Shown here piece by piece: positions 24,124-32,766 of a stretch of 64,000 bases of DNA (position 1 is its first letter; each line of letters starts with the position of its first letter). Both the position numbers and the translations under genes were made by a program. The notes beneath the pieces are model-generated. The model was not told the origin of the DNA, did not search any database, and saw nothing but the letters and a program-made list of their open reading frames with translations. Where the stretch lies: contig NZ_LN868938.1 of assembly GCF_001182745.1 (NCBI RefSeq), positions 248,001 through 312,000 of the forward strand. The letters run 5' to 3'. Source of the DNA: Nocardia farcinica (lineage in GTDB: Bacteria > Actinomycetota > Actinomycetes > Mycobacteriales > Mycobacteriaceae).

Positions 24124-25497
24124 ATGCGTAAGCTACTCATCGCCAACCGCGGCGAGATCGCGGTCCGGATCGCCCGGGCGGCCCGGGAACAGGGCATCGC
24201 CACCGTGGCCGTCTACAGCGCGGCCGACAAGGACGCCGAACACGTCCGTGCCGCCGACGAGTGTGTGCTCGTCGGACCGGCGCCGGCCACGGCGAGCTAC
24301 CTCAACGTGGCCGCGATCATGGACGCCGTGCGGGAAAGCGGCGCCGACGCGGTCCATCCCGGCTACGGATTTCTTTCCGAGAACGCCGATTTCGCGCAGG
24401 CCGTGCTCGACGCGGGCGCGCTGTGGGTGGGCCCGAGCCCCACCGCGATCCGGGAGATGGGCGACAAGGTCGCCGCCCGCAAGTCCGCCGAGGCGGCGGG
24501 CGTGCCCACCGTCCCCGGCTCGCCGGGCGAGGTACACGACGCGGCCGAAGCCGAGCAGATCGCCCAGCGCACCGGCTTCCCGCTGGCCATCAAGGCGGCC
24601 GCGGGCGGCGGCGGCCGCGGCATCCGCATCGTCGAACGGCAGGAGGATCTGGCCGCGGCGATCAGCACCGCCCAGGCCGAGGCACGCGCGGCCTTCGGCA
24701 GCGACGCGGTGTACGTGGAACGGTTCATCCCGCGTGCCAGGCACATCGAGGTGCAGATCTTCGGCGACGGCACGAACTTCGTCCATCTGGGCCTGCGGGA
24801 CTGCTCCATGCAGCGGCGGCGGCAGAAGGTCATCGAGGAGGCCGGCGAGCTGGGGTTGCCTGCGGCGGCGAGCACGGGCATGGCCGAGTCGGCCGTGCAG
24901 CTGGCCGCCAGCGTCGGCTACACCGGTGCGGGCACCGTCGAGTTCCTCTACGACGAGATGCGCGGCGAGTTCTACTTCATCGAGATGAACACCCGCATCC
25001 AGGTCGAGCACCCGGTCACCGAGATGATCTACCAGCGCGACCTGGTCGGGGAACAGCTGCGGGTGGCCGCCGGGGCGCCGCTGTCGTTCCGGCAGGAGGA
25101 GCTGGTGCCCGCCGGGCACGCGATCGAGGTGCGGATCAACGCCGAGAACCCGGCGCAGAGCTTCCTGCCCAGTCCGGGCGCGATCACCCGCTTCGATCTG
25201 CCCGCCGGGCCGTTCGTCCGGGTGGACAGCGGTTTCAAGGCCGGGTCGGTGGTGGCGCCGTTCTACGACTCGATGCTGGCCAAGGTGATCGTCTGGGGCG
25301 AGGACCGGCCGCGCGCCCTGGCCCGCCTGGGCCGCGCACTCGACGAGCTGGTGATCGAAGGGGTCACCACCACAGCCGATTTCGTGGCCGCCGTGCTCGC
25401 CACCGACGAGTTCCGGACCGGCCGTTACCACACCACGTGGCTGGAGGGGCGGCTGACCGCGCGGGAACAGGCACGGACGGAGACCGCCGATGCCTAG
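24124..25497 (+). CDS. accC: Biotin carboxylase (AccC-type)
   Basis: 457-aa biotin carboxylase subunit, a member of the ATP-grasp superfamily. Seen: KLLIANRGEIAVRIARAAREQ at the N terminus, the glycine-rich ATP loop KAAAGGGGRGIRIV, RDCSMQRRRQKVIEEAG, and the catalytic FIEMNTRIQVEHPVTEMI. It carboxylates biotin on the 81-aa carrier using ATP and bicarbonate. It starts 6 bases after the carrier stop and overlaps pxpB by 8 bases. Full length for a free-standing subunit; no carboxyltransferase of the usual AccA/AccD type is nearby, so the PxpB-PxpC pair may fill that role. Confidence 0.92.
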   Translation: MRKLLIANRGEIAVRIARAAREQGIATVAVYSAADKDAEHVRAADECVLVGPAPATASYLNVAAIMDAVRESGADAVHPGYGFLSENADFAQAVLDAGALWVGPSPTAIREMGDKVAARKSAEAAGVPTVPGSPGEVHDAAEAEQIAQRTGFPLAIKAAAGGGGRGIRIVERQEDLAAAISTAQAEARAAFGSDAVYVERFIPRARHIEVQIFGDGTNFVHLGLRDCSMQRRRQKVIEEAGELGLPAAASTGMAESAVQLAASVGYTGAGTVEFLYDEMRGEFYFIEMNTRIQVEHPVTEMIYQRDLVGEQLRVAAGAPLSFRQEELVPAGHAIEVRINAENPAQSFLPSPGAITRFDLPAGPFVRVDSGFKAGSVVAPFYDSMLAKVIVWGEDRPRALARLGRALDELVIEGVTTTADFVAAVLATDEFRTGRYHTTWLEGRLTAREQARTETADA

Positions 25498-26368
25498 CCG
25501 CTACTCCTGGGGCGCCGACGAGCACCTGGTCGTGCAGATCGCCGAGGAGATGACGCCGGCCGCGAACTTCACGGCGATGGCGATCAGCAACCGGCTGGCC
25601 GAACGTGACCTCGACGGCATCCTCGACATCTGTCCGGCGAACGCCTCGCTGCTGATCCGGTTCGACCCGGACCGGCTCGAGCCCGCGACGCTGGAAGCCG
25701 TGGTGCGCGCGATCGAGGAGGAGGTCGCGCGCCAGACCCATCCGGCCATCCGTACCCGGCTGCTCGAGATCCCGGTCTGGTACGACGATCCGATGACCCG
25801 CGAGGTCGGCGCGAAGTTCCGCGACCGACACCAGCGCCCCGAGGGCACCGATGTCGAGTACGCGATGGCCGAACTGGGCCTGGGATCGGTGGCGGAGTTC
25901 GTCGACCGTCATTCCTCGGCGCCGTGGCTGGTGTCGATGGTCGGGTTCGTGGCCGGTCTGCCGTTCATGTTCCAGATGGTCGAGCGGGAGCAGCAGATCG
26001 AGCTGCCGAAGTATCTGCGGCCGCGCACCGAGACACCGAAACTCACGGTGGGGCATGGCGGTTGCTTCGCCTGCATCTATTCGGTGAAGGGCGCGGGCGG
26101 GTACCAGATGTTCGGGGTGACCCCGCTGCCGATCTTCGACCCCGAGCAGCGCCATGCCGTCTTCCGCGAGTCGATGGTGCTGTTCCGGCCGGGTGACATC
26201 GTGAAGTTCCGGCCCGTCGACGAGGCCGAGTACCGGCGCCTGGCGGAGGCGGTGGACCGCGGCGAGAACGTCTATCGGACGGTCCCCGTCGATTTCGAGC
26301 TCAACGAATTCCTCGCCGACCCCGTCGCCTACAACAAACACCTCCTGGGAGCTCTCGATGCACGTTGA
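25490..26368 (+). CDS. pxpB: 5-oxoprolinase subunit B / KipI-like carboxyltransferase domain protein (copy 1)
   Basis: 292-aa KipI/PxpB-type protein (allophanate hydrolase subunit 1 domain). The core runs from LLIRFDPDRLEPATLEAVV through IPVWYDD, VSMVGFVAGLPFMFQM and CIYSVKGAGGYQMFGVTPLPIFDP. It is longer than typical KipI (about 240 aa) because of extra C-terminal sequence. It forms a complex with PxpC. ATG 25490 overlaps the biotin carboxylase end. A diverged second copy lies at 28358. Confidence 0.87.
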   Translation: MPSRYSWGADEHLVVQIAEEMTPAANFTAMAISNRLAERDLDGILDICPANASLLIRFDPDRLEPATLEAVVRAIEEEVARQTHPAIRTRLLEIPVWYDDPMTREVGAKFRDRHQRPEGTDVEYAMAELGLGSVAEFVDRHSSAPWLVSMVGFVAGLPFMFQMVEREQQIELPKYLRPRTETPKLTVGHGGCFACIYSVKGAGGYQMFGVTPLPIFDPEQRHAVFRESMVLFRPGDIVKFRPVDEAEYRRLAEAVDRGENVYRTVPVDFELNEFLADPVAYNKHLLGALDAR

Positions 26369-27326
26369 GATCATGGAGCCCGGCCTGGCCACCACCGTGC
26401 AGGACCTGGGCCGAAGCGGGGGGTACAACGTGGGGATCCCGCCGTCGGGCGCGCTCGACCAGACCTCGGCCAAGCTCGCCAACCTGCTGGTGGGCAATCC
26501 GGTGGACGCGGCCGTGCTGGAGGCGCCCTATCTCGGCCCGAAGCTGGCCTTCGACGGGCCCGGCGTCGTCGCCGTCACGGGCGGACAGGCACCGGTGTTG
26601 CTGAACGGCGTCGAGGTCGACGCCTGGGAGGCGTTCCCGGTCGTCGAGGGCGATGTGCTGTCGTTCGGCTACATCCAGCAGGGCGCGCGGCTCTACATCG
26701 CGGTCGCGGGCGGTTTCGACGTGCCCGAAGTACTCGGGTCGCGGTCGACCTACGGTCTCGGCGCACTGGGCGGGTATCAGGGCAGGCCGTTGCGCGCCGG
26801 GGACCGGCTGCCGGTCGGCGCGGCGGCGGGGCCGTTCGTACCCCGCCGCGTCCCCGAGCGGTCCCGTCCGGCCTGGTCGCGGGAGGTGGAGTTGCGGGTG
26901 GTCCTGGGGCTCTACGACTACCGGTTGACCGAGGAGGCCACGGAGGCGTTGCTCGGCACCGTCTGGACGCTGACGCCGGTCGCGGATCGCACCGGCTTCC
27001 GGTACTCGGGCGCGAAACTGACGTTCACCGACCGTACGCAACCTTTCGGTGCCGGATCGGATCCCTCGAACATCGTCGACGCGGGCTACCCCATCGGTTC
27101 GATCCAGGTGCCCAGCGGATCCGAGCCCATCATCCTGCACCGCGACGCGGTCTCCGGCGGTGGCTACGCGATGGTCGGCACCGTCATCAGCGTCGACATG
27201 GACATCGTCGGGCAGTCGGCGCCGGGCACGAACACCCGGCTGCGGGCGGTCTCGCTCGACGAGGCACTACGGGCCCGGCGGCACGCGCAGGGCCGCTTCG
27301 CCGACCTGGCCCAGGCGCTGGCCTGA
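26358..27326 (+). CDS. pxpC: 5-oxoprolinase subunit C / KipA-like protein (copy 1)
   Basis: 322-aa KipA/PxpC-type protein (allophanate hydrolase subunit 2, biotin-dependent carboxyltransferase fold). Signatures: EIMEPGLATTVQDLGRSGG near the start, PPSGALDQTSAKLANLLVG, VTGGQAPVLLNG, ARLYIAVAGGFDVPEVLGSRSTYGLG-like block, and GSIQVPSGSEPIIL. It overlaps pxpB by 11 bases. Normal family length. The gene converges with a second pxpC, with a strong hairpin between. Confidence 0.88.
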   Translation: MHVEIMEPGLATTVQDLGRSGGYNVGIPPSGALDQTSAKLANLLVGNPVDAAVLEAPYLGPKLAFDGPGVVAVTGGQAPVLLNGVEVDAWEAFPVVEGDVLSFGYIQQGARLYIAVAGGFDVPEVLGSRSTYGLGALGGYQGRPLRAGDRLPVGAAAGPFVPRRVPERSRPAWSREVELRVVLGLYDYRLTEEATEALLGTVWTLTPVADRTGFRYSGAKLTFTDRTQPFGAGSDPSNIVDAGYPIGSIQVPSGSEPIILHRDAVSGGGYAMVGTVISVDMDIVGQSAPGTNTRLRAVSLDEALRARRHAQGRFADLAQALA

Positions 27327-27330
27327 CCGG

Positions 27331-27361
27331 CTGCCCGCGCCGCGAGTCGCGGCGCGGGCAG
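27331..27361. terminator. Bidirectional terminator between convergent pxpC copies
   Basis: Perfect 15-bp inverted repeat (ctgcccgcgccgcga and its complement) around one central base, 4 bases after the stop of the rightward pxpC. It fills the 42-base gap between the two converging pxpC genes and is the strongest hairpin noticed in the window. Confidence 0.7.
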
Positions 27362-27368
27362 CGCACCG

Positions 27369-28361
27369 TCACTGCACGCGGACCGTGCGGCGCGGGTCGA
27401 CCGTGAAGTCGACCCGCTGGTTCAGCGCGAGCGCTTCCTCGTAGTCCACCTCCCGGAAGCGGATCGTGTCGCGGCCCGGCCGCATCTGTCCGACCTTCCA
27501 CAGCGCGCAGTGCGGCACGGTCGCCACCACCGCGAAGCCACCGGAGGTGTTGCCGTCCATGCCGAGGATGGTGAGCACGTCGCCGTTGGCGAGCACGCCG
27601 CCCACCGGGTAGGCGTCGTCGAGCACGTTCGACGGATGCCCGCCCGCGCTGCCGCCGTCCGGGCGCGCCCAGGTGAACCGGTACGGGTTGAGCCGGGTGG
27701 CGATCCGGTCGGAGTTCAGGTCCACCCGCCACTGCCTGCCGAGCAGCTCGGCCCAGTCGTCGGGGGTGAGGTAGTCCGGGCAGGCGTGCGGACCCTGGAT
27801 GATCTCGATCTCCCACTCGGTGCCGAACCGCGGCCGCATCGCCTCGGGCAGCCTGCGCCGGGGGATCGGCGCCGCGCCGTTGATCGCGAGCAGATCGCTG
27901 CGGACCAGGGCCCGGCCCTCGACCCCGCCGATGCCCGCCACCAGCGAGGTCGCCGCCGAACCGTAGACCTCGGGCACCGCGATCCCGCCGCGCACGGCCA
28001 GGTAGAGCCGGAAACCGGGGCCACCCGCGCCGATGGTGCGCAGCACGTCGCCTGCCCGCACGTCCACCGTCTCCCACGCGGCGGCGGGAACGTCGTTGAG
28101 CAGGACGGCGGCACCGTCCGGGGCGGCGACCGCGATCTGTGTGTCGATCAGGAACGCCACCGAGATCCCGATCTTGGGCACCTCCAGCGCAGGCGCCCCC
28201 GCCGGATTGCCGACGAGGACGTTGGCCGCGCGCAGCGACAGGTGATCCATGGGGCCCGCGGGGAAGTAGCCGAGCGAGGTGAGTCCCTGGCGTCCCGGCC
28301 ACGCCTGCACGGTGGTCTGCAGGCCGGGGTCGATGATCTCGAGCGCGGTGCGGGCGCTCAC
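27369..28361 (-). CDS. KipA/PxpC-like carboxyltransferase protein (copy 2)
   Basis: 330-aa relative of PxpC, diverged from copy 1 but with the same landmarks: LEIIDPGLQTTVQAWPGRQG, GYFPAGPMDHLSLRAANVLVG, FRLYLAVRGGIAVPEVYGSAATS, and GVLANGDVLTILGMDGNTSGGF. The start is GTG 28361 overlapping the pxpB-2 stop (GTGA); the longer frame to 28625 runs through that gene and is rejected. No PxpA accompanies this pair, so it may share the one at 23116 or have a different partner and substrate. Confidence 0.86.
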   Translation of the reverse strand: MSARTALEIIDPGLQTTVQAWPGRQGLTSLGYFPAGPMDHLSLRAANVLVGNPAGAPALEVPKIGISVAFLIDTQIAVAAPDGAAVLLNDVPAAAWETVDVRAGDVLRTIGAGGPGFRLYLAVRGGIAVPEVYGSAATSLVAGIGGVEGRALVRSDLLAINGAAPIPRRRLPEAMRPRFGTEWEIEIIQGPHACPDYLTPDDWAELLGRQWRVDLNSDRIATRLNPYRFTWARPDGGSAGGHPSNVLDDAYPVGGVLANGDVLTILGMDGNTSGGFAVVATVPHCALWKVGQMRPGRDTIRFREVDYEEALALNQRVDFTVDPRRTVRVQ

Positions 28362-29359
28362 GGCACCGTCACCCGGCTCGCGGCCGCCCTGCGCTCGGCG
28401 GCGACGGCGGCGGCCGCTCCGGCCAGCCGCCCGACCTGGTCGAGATAGTCCGCGACCACGAATTCGTCCTCCTCGATCCGGTATTCGTAAGTGCCTTCGA
28501 ACACCCGCAGGCGCTCGGTGAGCAGTTCCTTCTCGGTGACCCGCGTGAACGTCACCCGGTCGCCCACCTGGAACAGATTCGACCGGGCCGCGACCGTGGC
28601 CGGTGCGGAATCGGCGGTGCGGCAATCACTTCCGGTGAAATCGTGGTTCCACAGCGGCAGCGTCCGGCCGAACAGCTGGTACGAGCCGGGCGACTCGACC
28701 GGATACAGCACCACACAGGGCCCGCCGATCCCCACGGCGCCCTCGGCGGTCCACATCCGGGCCGGGTTGTACTTGGGCACCGAGATCTGGGTGAGCGGGT
28801 CGAGGGCGAACAGCGACGGCAGGCCGGGAAAGTAGCCGATGAAGGCGTTCCACCAGGTGGTGGCCAGGAAGCGCGCGAAGAACTCCTCCCGGTTGGTGAA
28901 GCCGTTGTAGCGCACGATGTAGTCGATGTTGTCGCCGTCGGCGACGTTGGGCGCATCGTTGCGGGTGGTGATCCGGTAGCGCTTGACCGCCTCGCGCGTC
29001 ATCTCGTCGTCGAAGGCGATCGGCATGGTCAGCCGCCGGCTCGGCAGTACCAGCGAATCCAGGTCGGGCGCGGCCCGCTCGCGCGCGATCACCTCCTCGA
29101 GCAGGCGGGTCCGCGGGATCCGGGCCGGGTCGAAGGTCACCATCATCGAGCGGAAGCCTGGGGCGGTCTCGAGCACCCCGTCGACGGGGTCGTTCGCCAG
29201 CGCCTGCCGCAGCGCGTGCACGCGGAAGTTCAGGCGCAGGTCCACCTCCATCTCCCCGTACTCGACGAGGATCTGATGGTCTCCGGCTTGGCGTACCTGC
29301 ACCGCGGGCCGCTCGGGTCCGGCGGGGAGCGTGTGCAGGATCGTGGGAGACGAGGGCAT
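28358..29359 (-). CDS. KipI/PxpB-like carboxyltransferase protein (copy 2)
   Basis: 333-aa PxpB relative. Landmarks: ILVEYGEMEVDLRLNFRVHAL, RSMMVTFDPARIPRTRLLEEV, MPIAFDDEMTREAVKRY, FIGYFPGLPSLFALDPL, and CVVLYPVESPGSYQLFGRTLPLW. It is longer than KipI, like copy 1. The start at ATG 29359 is chosen because the family homology begins just after it; the ribosome site is weak. The gene is divergent from a PucR-like regulator, with a palindrome between them, and is coupled to pxpC-2. Confidence 0.85.
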   Translation of the reverse strand: MPSSPTILHTLPAGPERPAVQVRQAGDHQILVEYGEMEVDLRLNFRVHALRQALANDPVDGVLETAPGFRSMMVTFDPARIPRTRLLEEVIARERAAPDLDSLVLPSRRLTMPIAFDDEMTREAVKRYRITTRNDAPNVADGDNIDYIVRYNGFTNREEFFARFLATTWWNAFIGYFPGLPSLFALDPLTQISVPKYNPARMWTAEGAVGIGGPCVVLYPVESPGSYQLFGRTLPLWNHDFTGSDCRTADSAPATVAARSNLFQVGDRVTFTRVTEKELLTERLRVFEGTYEYRIEEDEFVVADYLDQVGRLAGAAAAVAAERRAAASRVTVP

Positions 29360-29435
29360 GGGCTGTCCGATCTGTCCGGTCGGGGGCGGGTCGCTGCCTC
29401 GAATGATGGCCGCTACCCGCCGTCGTGCAATGCTC

Positions 29436-29452
29436 CCCGGTGTACAACACCG
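29436..29452. promoter_or_regulatory. Palindrome in the pxpB-2 / regulator divergent region
   Basis: CCGGTGT-ACA-ACACCGG, a 7-bp inverted repeat around three bases, 77 bases upstream of pxpB-2 and 94 bases upstream of the regulator. More CCGGTG copies follow at about 29488-29502. A likely operator for the divergent PucR-type regulator; inferred. Confidence 0.45.
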
Positions 29453-29545
29453 GACGAGCAGCCTGCCACACCGGCCAGCACGAACCGGTGCGCCGGTGCC
29501 CCATGCTGGGAGACCCCCGAATTCGGAAAGGAGTTGCCGCCGCAG

Positions 29546-30681
29546 ATGTCGGACTCCGCTGACGCGGTCGCCCGCGCCCACCGCGAACTGGTGCGCGCCT
29601 CGGTCGCGGCCCAGGGCACCCGAGGCATCGCCGAGCGCATCGCCGGTCTGGTCGGCGGGTGGTTGCTGGTCCTGGACGGGTCGGGCGCCCCGCTGGCTTC
29701 GATTCCGGAGGGGGCGCGCGCGCATCTGGCATTGGTGCAGACCGAACTGTCCCGGTTCACCGCGGGCGCGCGCCCGACCACGATGTCGCTGGTCATTCCC
29801 GGTGAGTCCGTCTCGATCCGGCCGGTCGGGTGGCCGGGCGCATCCGCGGGTTCATCGCCATCGGCCGCGCGAACCCGCTCGACGCGATCGAACGCTCGCT
29901 GGTCGATACCGCCACCTACCTGCTGGCCGAGGACCTGCATCGCAGCGACGAACTGCGCCGAGCCGCCCGCAACAACCGCTCGGCGGTGCTGCATCTGCTG
30001 CTCGGCGGGCACGCCGAGGTGGCCCGCAGCACCAGTGAGATCCTGCGGGTGCCGATCCCGGACGGGCCGGTGCGCGCCGCCCTGCTCGGCGTGCCCCGCC
30101 GATACGCGCTGGAACTGCTCGAAGCGGCCGAGGAGGACCAGGCGCTGCGCCGGATCGAGACGGTCATCGCGGAGCTGCGACCGGGCCGGATCGGCATCGT
30201 CCTGCCGACCGCCGAGGGTGACGTGCGCACGCTGGAGGCCATCCTGCGCCGGGTGCCGCACGGACGGGGCGCCGTCACCGATCCGGTGGAGGTGACCGAC
30301 CTTCCCGCGGCCTGGCGGCGCGTGCGCGGGGTGTTCGAGGCGGCCTCGGACCAGCCCGGCAAGCTGTACATGGCCCGCGACGTCTCCGAGGCGGGCCTGC
30401 TGCGCCATCTCACCGGTCCCGACGCACGGGCCTGGGCGCAGGCGGCGCTGGCGCCGCTCACCGCACTCGACAAGGGATCCAAGGTCGATTTCGCGCAGAC
30501 GTTGCGGGCGTTTCTCGCCCACAACGGGCAGGCCGACGCCTCCGCGGGATCGCTGGGCATCCACCGGCACACCTTGCGCTACCGGATGACCCGGATCGCC
30601 GATGCGCTCGGGCGCGACCTCGACGACCCGACCGTGCGCGCGGAACTCTGGTTCGCGCTGCAGCTGTACCCGGACGAGTGA
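29546..30681 (+). pseudogene. PucR/CdaR-type transcriptional regulator, interrupted by a -1 frameshift
   Basis: Regulator with the PucR C-terminal helix-turn-helix (VDFAQTLRAFLAHNGQ, then LGIHRHTLRYRMTRIADALG). The N terminus from ATG 29546 (DAVARAHRELVRASVAAQG, IAGLVGGWLLVLDGSG) is in one frame to about 29827; homology resumes in another frame (GRIRGFIAIGRANPLDAIER) to the stop at 30681. Adding one G to the GGG run at 29828-29830 makes a single protein of about 378 aa (PVGVAGRIRGF), so the gene is either recently broken or misread here. It is divergent from pxpB-2 and probably controls it and the GABA genes nearby. Confidence 0.8.
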
Positions 30682-30694
30682 CCCGCCCGCGAAC

Positions 30695-31084
30695 TCAGGA
30701 CACCGCCGCCCGCAGCCCCGCAAGGCCCTCCGCACAGGCCGGGCCGAACGCGGCCGCCAGCTCCGCCGGCTCGATCTCGGTGCTGTAGACCACCAGCGAG
30801 CGATCCGCGTCCAGCGCGAGCACGTCGACCGTGCCCAGATGGGCGGTCACCGGGAGGTCGCCGCCGATCACCCGGTATTGCAGCCTGCGCAGGTCGTCGT
30901 CGAGGGTGACCACCTGCTCGTCCAGCGTGCTGCCGTCGGCCAGCGTCACCGAGCGCCGCTGCTGGTCCCCGCTGGACGCGGTGATCGCGGGGAACCAGCG
31001 GCTGATGCCGGGGACGTCGCGCACCACCTGCCACACCGTGTCGGCGCTGCGGTCGATCAGCACGTGCGAGCGAAGCGTTGCCAT
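30695..31084 (-). CDS. SRPBCC/polyketide-cyclase-type protein
   Basis: 129-aa START/Bet v1-like fold protein: SHVLIDRSADTVWQVVRDVPGISRWFPAI at the N terminus followed by alternating strands and a C-terminal helix (FGPACAEGLAGLRAAVS). Such proteins bind or convert small hydrophobic molecules; no function can be assigned. ATG 31084 has AAAGGA 7 bases upstream, whereas the frame to 31234 is unsupported. It is divergent from the aldehyde dehydrogenase. Confidence 0.75.
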   Translation of the reverse strand: MATLRSHVLIDRSADTVWQVVRDVPGISRWFPAITASSGDQQRRSVTLADGSTLDEQVVTLDDDLRRLQYRVIGGDLPVTAHLGTVDVLALDADRSLVVYSTEIEPAELAAAFGPACAEGLAGLRAAVS

Positions 31085-31100
31085 GGAGATTCCTTTGCTG

Positions 31101-31130
31101 TCGAAGGGGCGAATGCTCTCGAAGGGGCGA
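31101..31130. repeat. Two 12-bp direct repeats in the SRPBCC/aldehyde dehydrogenase promoter region
   Basis: tcgaaggggcga occurs at 31101-31112 and again at 31119-31130, an 18-base period. It sits within the 230-base divergent region; it may be a regulator site, but also overlaps the 5' leader of the leftward gene. Confidence 0.3.
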
Positions 31131-31314
31131 TCCGGGGTGTCAGCCTGCCGCAGTTCCGAGGCGGCGCGAGTGCGCGAGTTGGACACCTCGGACGCGATCT
31201 TTGCGACAGAAGGGGGATGTTCCGGGCGACGCACGGCCGGGCACGCTGCTGCGAACGCGCGGCGGCGGCCTGCTGTCCGCCGCCGCGGAGCAGCGGAAGG
31301 AAGGCGGAGCGGAA

Positions 31315-32766
31315 GTGCGCGACAGGGATGTGCTCGACAGGGTGCCCACCGGCCTGTTCATCGGCGGCGGCTGGCGGGAGGCCGACGACGGGGCCCGGTT
31401 CCCCGTCGAGGATCCGGCCACCGGTGCGCGGTTGGCCGACGTGGCCGACGGCGGCCCGGCGGAAATGGCGGCCGCGCTGGACGCGGCCGCCGAAGCGCAG
31501 CGGTCGTGGGCGACGACCCCGCCCCGGCAGCGCTCGGACCTGCTGCGTGCCGCCTACGAGGAGGTGCTGCGGCGCCTGGACGAGTTCGCACTGCTGATCA
31601 CCCTGGAGATGGGCAAGCCGCTCGCCGAGTCGCGCGGCGAGGTGCGCTACGGCGCGGAATTCCTGCGGTGGTTCGCCGAGGAAGCGGTGCGTGTCGGCGG
31701 CCGGTGGGGACGCTCGCCCGAGGGCGCCACCCGCATGCTCACCATGAAGGAGCCGGTGGGGCCGACGCTGATGATCACGCCGTGGAACTTCCCGCTGGCG
31801 ATGGCCACCCGCAAGATCGCCCCCGCCGTGGCCGCCGGATGCACGATGGTGCTCAAACCGGCCGAGCAGACCCCGCTCACCGCGCTGGCCTTCGCCGAGC
31901 TGCTGCGGACCGCGGGCCTGCCCGACGGGGTGCTCAACGTCGTCACCACCACCCGTGCGCCGGAGACGATCGCGCCGCTGCTGCGCGACCAGCGACTGCG
32001 CAAACTCACCTTCACCGGGTCCACGGCGGTGGGCAAACGGCTGCTGGCACAGGCCGCCGACCAGGTGTTGCGGGTGTCGATGGAACTGGGTGGCAACGCG
32101 CCGTTCCTGGTGTTCGAGGACGCCGACCTGGACCGCGCGATCGAGGGCGCGATGGTGGCGAAGATGCGCAATGTCGGGCAGGCCTGTACCGCGGCCAACC
32201 GGCTGCTGGTGCACGAGGCGGTGGCCGAGAAGTTCGCGGCCGGTTTCGCCGCGGCGATGGCCGCGCAGAAGATCGGCCGTGGCACCGAGCCCGGCGTGCA
32301 GGTCGGGCCGCTGATCGACGCCCGGGCACGCGACAAGGTGGCGCGCCTGGTGGCCGACGCCGCCGGGGACGGTGCGCGGGTGCTCACCGGCGGTTCGGCC
32401 GTCGACGGACCGGGCTACTTCTACGCACCCACCGTGCTGACCGATATCGGTGACCACCCGGTCGCGCGGGAGGAACTGTTCGGTCCGGTGGCGCCGATCG
32501 CGACGTTCGGCTCCGTCGAGGAGGCCGTCGCGATGGCCAACGCGACCGAGTACGGCCTGGCTTCCTACGTCTTCTCGGAGAACCTCTCGCGCGTGCTGGA
32601 GGTGGTGGAGAACCTCCAGTTCGGAATGGTCGGGGTCAACCAGGGCGTGGTATCGAACGCGGCGGCGCCGTTCGGCGGGATCAAGCACTCGGGCTTCGGG
32701 CGCGAAGGCGGGATCGAGGGCATCGAGGAGTATCTGGCCACCAAGTACGTGGGGATCGCGTCGTGA
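31315..32766 (+). CDS. NAD(P)-dependent succinate-semialdehyde dehydrogenase-like aldehyde dehydrogenase
   Basis: 483-aa aldehyde dehydrogenase of the GabD group. Seen: MITPWNFPLAMATRKIAPA, TFTGSTAVGKRL (cofactor loop), catalytic Glu in ELGGNAPFLVFEDADLDRA, catalytic Cys in NVGQACTAANR, and the C-terminal EELFGPVAPI and GGIKHSGFGREGG. It would oxidise succinic semialdehyde to succinate, fitting gabT 4 kb downstream. The GTG start at 31315 is chosen from the family alignment and AAGGCGGAG upstream; ATG 31330 is an alternative. It overlaps the CitE-like gene as GTGA. Confidence 0.87.
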   Translation: MRDRDVLDRVPTGLFIGGGWREADDGARFPVEDPATGARLADVADGGPAEMAAALDAAAEAQRSWATTPPRQRSDLLRAAYEEVLRRLDEFALLITLEMGKPLAESRGEVRYGAEFLRWFAEEAVRVGGRWGRSPEGATRMLTMKEPVGPTLMITPWNFPLAMATRKIAPAVAAGCTMVLKPAEQTPLTALAFAELLRTAGLPDGVLNVVTTTRAPETIAPLLRDQRLRKLTFTGSTAVGKRLLAQAADQVLRVSMELGGNAPFLVFEDADLDRAIEGAMVAKMRNVGQACTAANRLLVHEAVAEKFAAGFAAAMAAQKIGRGTEPGVQVGPLIDARARDKVARLVADAAGDGARVLTGGSAVDGPGYFYAPTVLTDIGDHPVAREELFGPVAPIATFGSVEEAVAMANATEYGLASYVFSENLSRVLEVVENLQFGMVGVNQGVVSNAAAPFGGIKHSGFGREGGIEGIEEYLATKYVGIAS

